A model generated the notes under the pieces. That model was not told where the DNA came from, did no database searches, and saw only the letters and a list, made by a program, of their open reading frames with translations. Of a stretch of 41,190 nt of DNA, positions 24,808-33,472 are shown in pieces (position 1 is the first letter of the stretch; each line of letters starts with the position of its first letter). This stretch comes from Chloroflexi bacterium HGW-Chloroflexi-10 (lineage in GTDB: Bacteria > Chloroflexota > Anaerolineae > Anaerolineales > Anaerolineaceae). The stretch is from positions 1-41,190 of the forward strand of contig PHBZ01000046.1 in the NCBI GenBank assembly GCA_002840755.1, written 5' to 3'. Made by a program: the position numbers and the translations under genes.

Positions 24808-25806
24808 ATGTATAAAACGCCTCTTTACCCCCTTTTGTTAACCCCGACCATCAAAGATTATATTTGGGGTGGCCGTACATTTGAAAACTTTTTACCCGCT
24901 GGTTACCCGCCAACAGCGCCCATCGCTGAAGTCTGGGCTGTATATGCAGAAAATCGGATCGAAAACGGACCTCTTGCTGGTGAGACACTAAATAAACTCT
25001 GCGAAATTTATGGCGAAAACCTATTAGGTACACTGCAAAAAGATCAGTCTCGCTTCCCTTTATTAATCAAATTATTGGATTGTAATCAATGGCTTTCAGT
25101 ACAGGTGCATCCCGATGATGAGCAAGCTCAGAGGTTGGAAGGAGATGGCCATAATGGTAAAACGGAGGCGTGGTTTGTTTTGGATGCTCAACCAAAAGCT
25201 GAATTGATTGCCGGAGTAATTGAACACATAGAATCAGATAGGTTGGCTTCCGCCATTCTTAAAGGAAATGTTCTGGATGTTGTTGAAAGACATGTCATCC
25301 AAAAAGGAGATACCATCTTCATTGCCGCAGGGACGATTCATGCCCTTGGGCCTGGTGCACTGGTTTATGAAGTACAACAAAATTCAGATATCACTTACCG
25401 TGTGTATGATTGGGAGCGGCCTGCCTCAGCCGGGCGTCATCTACACATAGAACAATCCATTGAAGTCACCAGACCAGATGCAGTTGTAAAAGTAAAATCA
25501 CATAATTCCGTCAACGCTAAGGCTGTTGAAGAACTGATCTCCTGTCCATATTTTCGATTAGAAATTTTACAATCAAAAGAAAGTTCCTTGCAACTCGATA
25601 CACACAAGGAAAGTTTCCATGCAATCACAATCATCGAAGGCGAAGCACAAATCAGTACCACAACAGATTCAACCACTCTGAAACAATATGAAACCACTAT
25701 TATCCCTGCTGAATGTGGGCAATATACCATAAAAGGAAATTTTTCTGCTCTAAAATCTTCGCTATCTATAACCAACGAGCAATCAGGCCAAACAAAAGCA
25801 TTGTAA
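24808..25806 (+). CDS. manA: Mannose-6-phosphate isomerase, class I
   Basis: A 332-aa cupin enzyme interconverting mannose-6-phosphate and fructose-6-phosphate. Zn-binding positions are visible: QVHPDDE (H101), KTEAW (E120) and AAGTIHAL (H178). The YEVQQNSDITYRVYDW segment is typical of the family. The start at 24808 is chosen because the homologous region begins there (MYKTPLYPLLL). An in-frame TTG at 24703 would add 35 residues unlike the family. It is divergent from the GntR gene and convergent with the large regulator. It could feed mannose or mannuronate-type sugars into glycolysis. Confidence 0.88.
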   Translation: MYKTPLYPLLLTPTIKDYIWGGRTFENFLPAGYPPTAPIAEVWAVYAENRIENGPLAGETLNKLCEIYGENLLGTLQKDQSRFPLLIKLLDCNQWLSVQVHPDDEQAQRLEGDGHNGKTEAWFVLDAQPKAELIAGVIEHIESDRLASAILKGNVLDVVERHVIQKGDTIFIAAGTIHALGPGALVYEVQQNSDITYRVYDWERPASAGRHLHIEQSIEVTRPDAVVKVKSHNSVNAKAVEELISCPYFRLEILQSKESSLQLDTHKESFHAITIIEGEAQISTTTDSTTLKQYETTIIPAECGQYTIKGNFSALKSSLSITNEQSGQTKAL

Positions 25807-25984
25807 CCATTTGGAGGGTTTGGAGATGTAGTCCTCATCAAGAAGAATATTGAAATTCTGAGCGGTACAAGCAGTTTCTGCCAAACCTTTTCACAAAGAA
25901 ATGCAATAACAAATAGATGCGGATTACAAATCAAACCGTAGAATTTGTGCACATGATAAAAACCCATTAATTACAGGAGCAAAA

Positions 25985-28900
25985 CTATTTCAACGACTCA
26001 CGAAAAGCCTGTGGCGATACTCCTGTAATTTTATGAAACACCCGGCTGAAATAAGCCTGATCTTTGATACCAACCTGCAAAGCAATTACACCAATATTTT
26101 GGTCAGTATATTGCAACAGCATCCGAGCCTGTTGAACGCGATATCGATTAAGATATTCCCATGGGGATAATCCTAATTCACGATTGAATACCCGACTAAA
26201 ATAGTCTTCGCTAACACCTACTTCTTCAGCGACCTGCCAGCGAGATATGACCTGCCCGTAATTCTGATGCATAAAAGCAATCGCTTTTTTGACCAACACA
26301 CTGGTATGCGCAGGTAATTCTTCACTGCCAAACAGCACCCGATTAAACGCCGATATTAATTCGTCATCAGACCATAAGCCCTTATTTTGAAACGTGACCC
26401 GCGTAAATTTTTCCATACGGCGCACATCTTCTATACTTAATATTTTATTACTTAGAATAATAACCGGGACAGATCGCAGCATTGCATTCGCACGCATTTT
26501 CTCCAAAACATCAATACCTTCCATGCCGGGCATCACCAGATCTAACAGTACCAGGGAAGGAACTTCTTGTTTCATGGCTGTTAATGCATCCAGGCCATTT
26601 TCAAATACTTTGATACGGTAATCCGGCAAACCCGTTTTCACAATGCTTTGATGGGTAGTTCTAACCTGCGGATCATCATCGACAATAAACACTACCTTAT
26701 TTTCGTTTGCCGGTGAAAGCGAACTAATTAAAGTCATTAGTGACTCTTCCTGGCTCGATTTATCCAGAAAACTGGTAAAACCAACCGCCAACTCACCTTC
26801 GTTCTCCGTTCCACTGGGAATTTGTCCATACACAATAAAAGGGGCATGTGCCAAGCGCGGATATTGGCGAATTCTCCGCAATACCGCCCAATCATTGGGT
26901 TCAGCATTTGCCAGATCCCAGGCAACTACCAAAGGTTCAGTTGTTGAAAGTGCAACCTCTACCTCATCTCCAGCAATTAAACGAATTGATAATTTTTGGC
27001 GTTCGGCCATTTGTCGGATTTCTTCTGCCAGGGTCCCAGTCGACGATACTACCAATATCACCCTGGGAATCTCGGTATTAACATTACTTTGTTTTTGATC
27101 AAACGCTGGCAAAGGTAAATGGATATGAAAAATAGTACCATGCTCAAGTTCACTTTCCAAAAATATTTTGCCACCGTGTAAAGATATGAGATGACGGGTT
27201 ATGGATAAACCCAAACCAATACCGCGAGGGATTTGTTGTCCGTGATCATAGGTTACAAAAGGTTCAAAAATCTTCTCTTGTTGGTCCAACGGCACACCAC
27301 GTCCGGTGTCACTAACCCAAATATGGATGGCGGAGGTAGAAACATCCGCGCCTAATTCTATTTTGCCACTACTCGTAAATTTTCGGGCATTACTTAACAG
27401 GTTTAAGATAATTTGCCGCAAACGGACTGCATCAGCGCGGATTACCGGCAAACGGGATGGTAATTTTATGTCCCATTGAATCATTTCATCCTGAGCAGAT
27501 TCGGCGATATTAAAAAAAGCATCTGATAACAAAGGATGGGGATCCAACAATTCCAAATTCAAATCCAATTCATCAATCTCTGCCCGTGAAAGATCCAGCA
27601 GATCATTGATCACGCGCAATTGATGTTCTGCATTCGAATATATTTGATCAAGGTCATGTGCTACTGCTTTTATGCATTGATCATCCGGTTCAATCAATTG
27701 ACGTGAAGCGTTATGTGCATACCGGATAATGATATTCAGTGGAGTACGCAATTCGTGGCTAACATTTGCCAACAAGCGTGTTTTAATTTGGTCTGCTTTC
27801 TCAGCTTGAATGCGGGCGAGTTGAATCTCTTGAAAAAGGAGTGCCCCCTGAATTGCACTGCTCAGATTTGCACGCAACAATTCATAAACATCACCTTCGT
27901 GAGGTCCTATTTCAAACACTACGTAACCCAAAGCCCGATCCTGGAAAAATAAAGGTTCCACAACAAAACTGTAACGGCGATGTTTTGGCAGCAAATCCCT
28001 GGGCAGCAACTCCTGAGCTGGGAACAAACGGCCTTCCACTCCCCATTTTAGGGGACCGGTTTCTGAATAGGCTAAAATCATGCGAGCATATTCCAAAGAT
28101 TGAGATGGGTTTTCATAAATCACTAGATATGCGCTCGGAATTCCCAAACGTGGTAAACGTTCCACCAATACAGCTGCAAGATTATCAAAATCAAAGGTGG
28201 TTAATAGAGCCCTGGTCGTTTCCCGCAAAACATCTGCCTGACGATCAGCTATCCACTGCCAATACGCCTGACCGCGTTGTATTGCTTCGCTAATTACAAC
28301 CCTGGCCTGTGAAAACACCATTTCGATCTGCACCCTTTGTGCTAAAGAGAGACCCGTGATTCCATTTCTCCGCAAGATAGAAAGTAACCCATGCCAAAAA
28401 ACCAGCTCAACCTTTTCACGCATGGCGAAATCCAGTACTTCTTCCAGTGCCTGAATTAATGAGTTTGAAAATGATCCATTCAAAACCATTTCCAAATCCT
28501 TATGGAAAGCTGTATATATTGGCAGAATCCAGGTTTCTATTCGATCTTCAGATACTTTTACAGCCTCAGCCATCTCCTGTAATAGACGAGTTCGATATGT
28601 GCCTTTAAGAAGCTCAATGGCGTATTCGCCTCGCAACCCAGGATTACTCTCACTTAACTCTTCAATCGCATTAGCCACAGCAAGAGAAGGGCAGCCACAG
28701 GATTGGCGAACAACAACTGAAGAAGGTAGGGTCAACAATGCTGGGACCTTTTGTTCATTCCATAATGCCAGGAGTACGTCTACAGCCCGAGAACCCTGAT
28801 CCCGAAACGGTAAATCTACCGTTGTTAATGGCGGCGTGGAAAGACGTTCTTCTATAGAATTATTAAAACCGGTTACAGCAACATCATCCGGTACACGGAA

Positions 28901-29617
28901 TCCGCGAGATTGCAAAGTCTTTAAAGCCCATAATGCCATTAAATCACTAACGGTTACAATCGCATGGAAATCTTTACCAGGGACCAAATGACGCTCATCC
29001 AGCAAAATTTGGATTGCTTCTGCCCCCATTTCCCAGCGAAGTGGTGAGGTAATCAAATCCGGGATTAATGGCAAATGAAAATCCTGCAATGTATCCAGGT
29101 AAGCCCGATAACGTTCCTGGGCATAATAATGTTCTTCGGGACCACGGATAAATGCGAGTTTGGTATATCCATGCTCATCAATCAAATGCGCCAGCAAATC
29201 GCGCATACCATGGTAACTATCCACCGAAACGGTTGGTATTCCTTCCATAAATTGTGCCAGACTCACCAATGGCAGCGGCTCGTAACGTTCATGAAATGCA
29301 TTAATCTCAGTAGGACTTAAAACGCCACCTAAACTGGAAGACCAGGTAATCAACCCATCCACACAATCTTTTCCGGCAAGATCGTAAATCACATTCCGCT
29401 TAATTTCATAGGCATTGGTATTACGCAACCGCCCACCCGGAAAACAAATTATGTTAACATCTTTTTCTTCCGCCGCATGAATCAAACCTGGTAATAACGC
29501 ACGACTTGAACCGGTATGTAAGCTGGCTAACAAAAAACCAACAGTTGGTTTATTGTTAGGCGCTATCCAATTTTTCATCATGGTTGGGACTGTTCTTTCC
29601 GGTTTAGTTATATTCAT
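25985..29617 (-). CDS. One-polypeptide sugar sensor: LacI-type binding domain, hybrid histidine kinase, AraC output
   Basis: A 1210-aa protein without transmembrane segments. Order of parts: LacI/PBP-type sugar-binding domain (about 24-315, ending RQSCGCPS), a helical linker and degenerate GAF-like region (about 340-595), HisKA with H621 (NVSHELRTP), HATPase_c (about 725-835; NLLSNARKF, DTGRGVP, GIGLGLSI), a degenerate receiver-like domain (about 852-965), a receiver with D1026 (LLDLVMPG) at 975-1090, and an AraC-type double helix-turn-helix (about 1107-1207). The LacI helix-turn-helix is missing, so DNA binding must be through the AraC end. It is divergent from the pectin transporter genes and very likely their activator, sensing a cytoplasmic sugar. 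Confidence 0.9.
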   Translation of the reverse strand: MNITKPERTVPTMMKNWIAPNNKPTVGFLLASLHTGSSRALLPGLIHAAEEKDVNIICFPGGRLRNTNAYEIKRNVIYDLAGKDCVDGLITWSSSLGGVLSPTEINAFHERYEPLPLVSLAQFMEGIPTVSVDSYHGMRDLLAHLIDEHGYTKLAFIRGPEEHYYAQERYRAYLDTLQDFHLPLIPDLITSPLRWEMGAEAIQILLDERHLVPGKDFHAIVTVSDLMALWALKTLQSRGFRVPDDVAVTGFNNSIEERLSTPPLTTVDLPFRDQGSRAVDVLLALWNEQKVPALLTLPSSVVVRQSCGCPSLAVANAIEELSESNPGLRGEYAIELLKGTYRTRLLQEMAEAVKVSEDRIETWILPIYTAFHKDLEMVLNGSFSNSLIQALEEVLDFAMREKVELVFWHGLLSILRRNGITGLSLAQRVQIEMVFSQARVVISEAIQRGQAYWQWIADRQADVLRETTRALLTTFDFDNLAAVLVERLPRLGIPSAYLVIYENPSQSLEYARMILAYSETGPLKWGVEGRLFPAQELLPRDLLPKHRRYSFVVEPLFFQDRALGYVVFEIGPHEGDVYELLRANLSSAIQGALLFQEIQLARIQAEKADQIKTRLLANVSHELRTPLNIIIRYAHNASRQLIEPDDQCIKAVAHDLDQIYSNAEHQLRVINDLLDLSRAEIDELDLNLELLDPHPLLSDAFFNIAESAQDEMIQWDIKLPSRLPVIRADAVRLRQIILNLLSNARKFTSSGKIELGADVSTSAIHIWVSDTGRGVPLDQQEKIFEPFVTYDHGQQIPRGIGLGLSITRHLISLHGGKIFLESELEHGTIFHIHLPLPAFDQKQSNVNTEIPRVILVVSSTGTLAEEIRQMAERQKLSIRLIAGDEVEVALSTTEPLVVAWDLANAEPNDWAVLRRIRQYPRLAHAPFIVYGQIPSGTENEGELAVGFTSFLDKSSQEESLMTLISSLSPANENKVVFIVDDDPQVRTTHQSIVKTGLPDYRIKVFENGLDALTAMKQEVPSLVLLDLVMPGMEGIDVLEKMRANAMLRSVPVIILSNKILSIEDVRRMEKFTRVTFQNKGLWSDDELISAFNRVLFGSEELPAHTSVLVKKAIAFMHQNYGQVISRWQVAEEVGVSEDYFSRVFNRELGLSPWEYLNRYRVQQARMLLQYTDQNIGVIALQVGIKDQAYFSRVFHKITGVSPQAFRESLK

Positions 29618-29775
29618 ATTACTAGTTTACAATGGCACCCGAAATAAGAAAAGTGCTTACTTCGTTTTTTTCCAACAAAGAACGGAATAATCCAATACTT
29701 GTTCGCCAAAGTCCATCTATATCTCAATATAATGCATAATAGATGGACAACAAAAATCCAAAAGGCGGCTCACTT
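29618..29775 (+). promoter_or_regulatory. Divergent regulatory region of the pectin locus
   Basis: The only intergenic space between the sensor-regulator and the transporter operon. A TATAAT at 29728-29733 lacks a good -35, as expected for an activator-dependent promoter. No clear repeated AraC half-sites could be assigned by eye. If 29728 is the -10, the transcript starts near 29740, leaving a 5' leader of about 35 nt before the start chosen at 29776. Confidence 0.4.
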
Positions 29776-30750
29776 ATGCAGGAAACGACCCAACAGATAC
29801 CTCTTCCTTTCCCAAAAAAGTCCAAATTTACATTAAAGTCTCAGTTAAAATACATTGGTAAAATTATTTTAAAATACCGATGGCTTTATATATTAATGGC
29901 ACCAGGGTTAATATATTTTCTTTTATTTCGATACTGGCCATTATGGAATGCTCAAATTGCCTTTAAAGATTTTAAGCCTTTGTTAGGGGTTGAAGGTAGT
30001 CCATTCATTGGTTTCAAACATTTTATTGCCTTCTTCAATTCTTTCTATTTTTCACAATTGATTGGTAATACCATCATCTTCAGCACGGCCAAATTAATTT
30101 TGGGTATTCCAATCGCAGTCATGCTGGCATTAGCGCTGTACGAATCCAATACACGGTTTTTCCGTAGTTTTGTTCAAACAGTAGCATATTTACCCCACTT
30201 TCTCTCCTGGGTAATCATGTTTGGTGTTTTATTAGTCTTATTATCGCCGGCAAATGGGTTGATCAATGAAATCATCAAAGCAACCGGTCACGATCCCATA
30301 CCATTTTTGATGTCCCCGGAGTGGTTCCGGGTTGTTGTAGTTGGTTCAGATATTTGGAAGGAAACCGGATGGAGCACCATCCTTTACCTGGCTGCACTCA
30401 TGGGCCTTGACCCCACCTTATTTGAAGCCGCCGCTGTCGACGGAGCCTCGCGCATCCAACGCATCTGGCATATATCTTTACCCGGGATTTTAGGTGTAAT
30501 CGTTGTTGTAACTTTGTTACGGCTTGGAAATATTCTCGATGCTGGTTTCAACCAAATCTTTGTTTTGTATTCTCTGCCGGTATACAGCGTAGGTGATATT
30601 TTGGATACATGGGTTTATCGGCAAGGCATTCTCGAGTTCCAGTTCAGTCTGGCTACGGCTGTAGGTCTATTCAAAGGATTTATTGGCCTGGCATTGGTAT
30701 ATTTTTCAAATCGGCTGGCAAAGAAAATTGCTGGGTCTAGCTTGTACTGA
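29776..30750 (+). CDS. lplB: ABC sugar permease, LplB type
   Basis: A 324-aa inner-membrane permease of the CUT1 family with six hydrophobic segments and the cytoplasmic EAA loop EAAAVDGASRIQRIWHISLPGI. The N-terminal region (FRYWPLWNAQIAFKDF) is characteristic of LplB-type oligosaccharide permeases. The start at 29776 is chosen for AGGCGG 8 nt upstream. An earlier in-frame ATG at 29743 has no ribosome binding site and lies almost on the predicted transcription start. It forms a transporter with the next two genes. No ATPase is encoded in the locus, so a shared MsmX/UgpC-type ATPase elsewhere is likely. Confidence 0.9.
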   Translation: MQETTQQIPLPFPKKSKFTLKSQLKYIGKIILKYRWLYILMAPGLIYFLLFRYWPLWNAQIAFKDFKPLLGVEGSPFIGFKHFIAFFNSFYFSQLIGNTIIFSTAKLILGIPIAVMLALALYESNTRFFRSFVQTVAYLPHFLSWVIMFGVLLVLLSPANGLINEIIKATGHDPIPFLMSPEWFRVVVVGSDIWKETGWSTILYLAALMGLDPTLFEAAAVDGASRIQRIWHISLPGILGVIVVVTLLRLGNILDAGFNQIFVLYSLPVYSVGDILDTWVYRQGILEFQFSLATAVGLFKGFIGLALVYFSNRLAKKIAGSSLY

Positions 30751-30765
30751 TAAGGAGTTTCACTG

Positions 30766-31641
30766 ATGATTCGCAAATCCTGGGACGATTTCTTCTTTCA
30801 AATAATAACAAACGGATTCCTGGCAATCGTAATGATTGCGGTGCTTATCCCTCTTTGGCGTGTTTTTATAATGTCAGTAACACCATTGAATTACCTGGAT
30901 ACAAAAACTTTTGGCATGTGGTTATTTCCCTGGCAATGGGATTTTGAAGCCTTCAAACAACTGCTCACACATCCTTTTTTTCTACAGGCCGCCACCAACA
31001 GCGCCATCATTACCTTTGGTGGAACCGCGATTAACATGCTTCTCACCGTACCCCTGGCATATGCTCTATCCAACAAGCAATTACCCGGTCGCAATTTTTT
31101 CATCACGCTAATCCTCATCCCTTTCCTATTCAACGCTGGTCTCATCCCCACCTACTTGGTGGTCAATAAACTGGACCTGGTAAATTCATATTGGGCGGTC
31201 ATTTTGCCAGGTGCGATTAACATCTATAACACACTGGTTATGAAAAGCTTTTTTGAAGGCTTACCGGAAGAATTAAAAGAAGCTGCCCGTCTGGATGGCG
31301 CTAATGAATTACAAACCCTCCGCTACGTTATATTACCGTTATCAGTCCCTATTTTATTGACTATCAGTCTTTTTTATATGGTAGGTCATTGGAATGAATT
31401 TTTTCAAGCAATTCTGTACTTGAACGACTCAAAATTAATGCCATTACCTGTCTTGCTGCGAAATATCCTACAGGCATCCAACATCAATGAGTATGTTGAA
31501 TCCAATGCTTTTAGTTCAACTTCAGTCCAGGCAATCAAAGCTGCCAGCGTTTTCATCACAATGATACCAATGGTTATCATCTATCCATGGATTCAAAAGT
31601 ATTTCACAAAAGGTACCTTATTAGGCGGCGTAAAAGAATAA
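30766..31641 (+). CDS. ABC sugar permease, LplC/YtcP type
   Basis: A 291-aa CUT1 permease with six hydrophobic segments and the EAA loop EAARLDGANELQTLRYVILPLSVP. The ending KYFTKGTLLGGVKE is characteristic of YtcP/LplC proteins. It partners the preceding LplB-like permease, 15 bp upstream, with AAGGAG before the ATG. Together with the binding lipoprotein downstream it should import an oligouronide. Confidence 0.9.
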   Translation: MIRKSWDDFFFQIITNGFLAIVMIAVLIPLWRVFIMSVTPLNYLDTKTFGMWLFPWQWDFEAFKQLLTHPFFLQAATNSAIITFGGTAINMLLTVPLAYALSNKQLPGRNFFITLILIPFLFNAGLIPTYLVVNKLDLVNSYWAVILPGAINIYNTLVMKSFFEGLPEELKEAARLDGANELQTLRYVILPLSVPILLTISLFYMVGHWNEFFQAILYLNDSKLMPLPVLLRNILQASNINEYVESNAFSSTSVQAIKAASVFITMIPMVIIYPWIQKYFTKGTLLGGVKE

Positions 31642-31743
31642 AACCATTACAGGTTATTGAAAAAGGAGGAGAAAGCAGAAATTACTCTTAGCCATTCCGA
31701 ACAACCATTCCTAAATCACAAGATTATTTAGAGAGGTCCCTAA

Positions 31744-33411
31744 ATGAAAAAGAATATTTTGTATGTTTTGCTTGTATTGATGGTTTTTTCCATCGTACTG
31801 AGTGCGTGTAATCCTGCGCCTGCGCCAGAACCCACAGCACAACCAACCGAAGCCGGTGCAGCTGCACAACCGACGGCAATCCCGACCGATGAACCTGTTG
31901 TTCCAACTGAAGTCCCGACAATGGAACCCCCGGTAGATATCGAATTATGGGCTGGCGGATCCATGAGTGAAGCAGCACCACCACCGGAAGATTGGGCAGT
32001 CTACAATATAGTCAAGGAACAATTGAATATCAATTTATCCCTGGTTTTACTACCCACAACAATGACCGATCAGGACACCAAGATCAATGCTGCCGCTGCC
32101 AGCAATTCTCTGCCGGATATCTTCATGGTTAACCGCGATAACTGGTACAAATTGGTCCAGGCTGGACTGGTCGCTAATGTTGATGAGTTGCTGACAATGA
32201 TGCCTACACGTACAGCGGGTCATTATAATGATGAAATCCGAAATAAATTGGTAATGGTAGATGGTTCCATGTACGGTTTACCAGATCCCGGTGCTATGCC
32301 GATGACCGATGGTATGGTTATCCGCAAAGATTGGTTGGAAAAATTAGGCTTGGAAGTTCCCACCACTCTGGAAGAGTTTAAAGAAGTTGCCATTGCATTC
32401 TCTAATGATGATCCGGATGGTAACGGTGCAAAAGACACTTATGGCTTATGCGCTTTTATTGATGGCACTGGATTAAATCAAGCTGGTGTTGGTCCCCGCT
32501 TTGATTTTGTTTTTGGAGCCTTTGGCGTCGCCGGAACCTGGAATGTATCCAGTTCTGAATCATTCGGACTGAATGTGCGCGATCCACGCACCATGCAGGC
32601 TGTTCAATATATTAAAGAATTACAGGATGCCAAAGTAATCGATCCGGATTGGCCGACATTGAAAAAAGATGAGTTCCGCGCCCATTGGAAACAGGGCACC
32701 TGCGGTATCATGGTCGAAAACTTCGCTGCCTTAGCTAACAAATCCAATTACAAAGATTTCGATGCCAACTTCCCTGAAGGAGAATGGATTGCCATCGCCC
32801 CGCCCACTGGCCCTGATGGGGATAGCTCACAAGGTGTAACTGTAAAAACAGCCCGTATCTACGCTGTTTCACAAAAAGCCATTGATGAAGGCAAAGGTCC
32901 TGCTATCGCCAGATTCCTGGAATGGACCGCTAGTGAAGAAGGTTACTTCCTCCTCGCTTTCGGCCAGGAAGGCGTCAATTACAATCTGGATGCTGACGGC
33001 TATGTAACAACCGAAGGTATCGCGGAAGCTGATGCCTGGAATGGTGCGGAAGCTGCGCCATTGTCCCAGTTACGCAACATGGTCTACATAAATACTGATA
33101 TAGAATTGAAAGCCCGTTATAAATCACACGTCAGCGCCAACGGCAAAACTATTGATCCATTAGCCTACTGGGAAGCGTTCGGTACATATCCATTCACAGA
33201 ATCAACCGGTTCTTCCATTATTAATCCTCCTGCCAATGCAGCTGACTTTGTTCGCTTCTACAGCGAAAACATCGTCAATTTCATCCTTGGTCAACAACCA
33301 TTGGATGAAGCCTCCTGGCAGGCATTTGTAGATGGTCTGGATAGCCTTGGGGCTAAAGACCTGGAAGCCACAGCGAAAGAAAGCTTACTTTCTGCTGGTT
33401 TCATCAAGTAA
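31744..33411 (+). CDS. Extracellular solute-binding lipoprotein, LplA-like
   Basis: A 555-aa lipoprotein: signal peptide with lipobox Cys22 (LSAC), a Pro/Thr/Glu-rich tether (about 23-65), then a family 1 solute-binding fold. The DDPDGNGAKDTYG segment (about 218-230) matches the Ca-binding loop of LplA/AlgQ-type oligosaccharide receptors. It captures the oligosaccharide at the cell surface and hands it to the two permeases. GAGAGG precedes the ATG. The 102-bp leader also holds a strong AAGGAGGAG with no start codon behind it. A stable hairpin follows the stop codon. Confidence 0.92.
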   Translation: MKKNILYVLLVLMVFSIVLSACNPAPAPEPTAQPTEAGAAAQPTAIPTDEPVVPTEVPTMEPPVDIELWAGGSMSEAAPPPEDWAVYNIVKEQLNINLSLVLLPTTMTDQDTKINAAAASNSLPDIFMVNRDNWYKLVQAGLVANVDELLTMMPTRTAGHYNDEIRNKLVMVDGSMYGLPDPGAMPMTDGMVIRKDWLEKLGLEVPTTLEEFKEVAIAFSNDDPDGNGAKDTYGLCAFIDGTGLNQAGVGPRFDFVFGAFGVAGTWNVSSSESFGLNVRDPRTMQAVQYIKELQDAKVIDPDWPTLKKDEFRAHWKQGTCGIMVENFAALANKSNYKDFDANFPEGEWIAIAPPTGPDGDSSQGVTVKTARIYAVSQKAIDEGKGPAIARFLEWTASEEGYFLLAFGQEGVNYNLDADGYVTTEGIAEADAWNGAEAAPLSQLRNMVYINTDIELKARYKSHVSANGKTIDPLAYWEAFGTYPFTESTGSSIINPPANAADFVRFYSENIVNFILGQQPLDEASWQAFVDGLDSLGAKDLEATAKESLLSAGFIK

Positions 33412-33424
33412 CCTTTTTATAAGT

Positions 33425-33453
33425 TGAGGCAGGTGTATTCCACACCTGCCTCA
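33425..33453 (+). terminator. Strong intercistronic hairpin after the binding-protein gene
   Basis: TGAGGCAGGTGT and ACACCTGCCTCA form a perfect 12-bp stem with a 5-nt loop, 13 bp after the stop codon. There is no T-tract, so it more likely stabilises the binding-protein message or attenuates read-through than terminates fully. Confidence 0.65.
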
Positions 33454-33472
33454 CCAATGGCTCGGATGGTTT

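Noticed and set aside
29618..29742. Direct repeats for AraC binding upstream of the transporter operon
   Set aside because: Two loosely similar segments (CTTACTTCG, ACTTGTTCG) are not convincing without homologous promoters.
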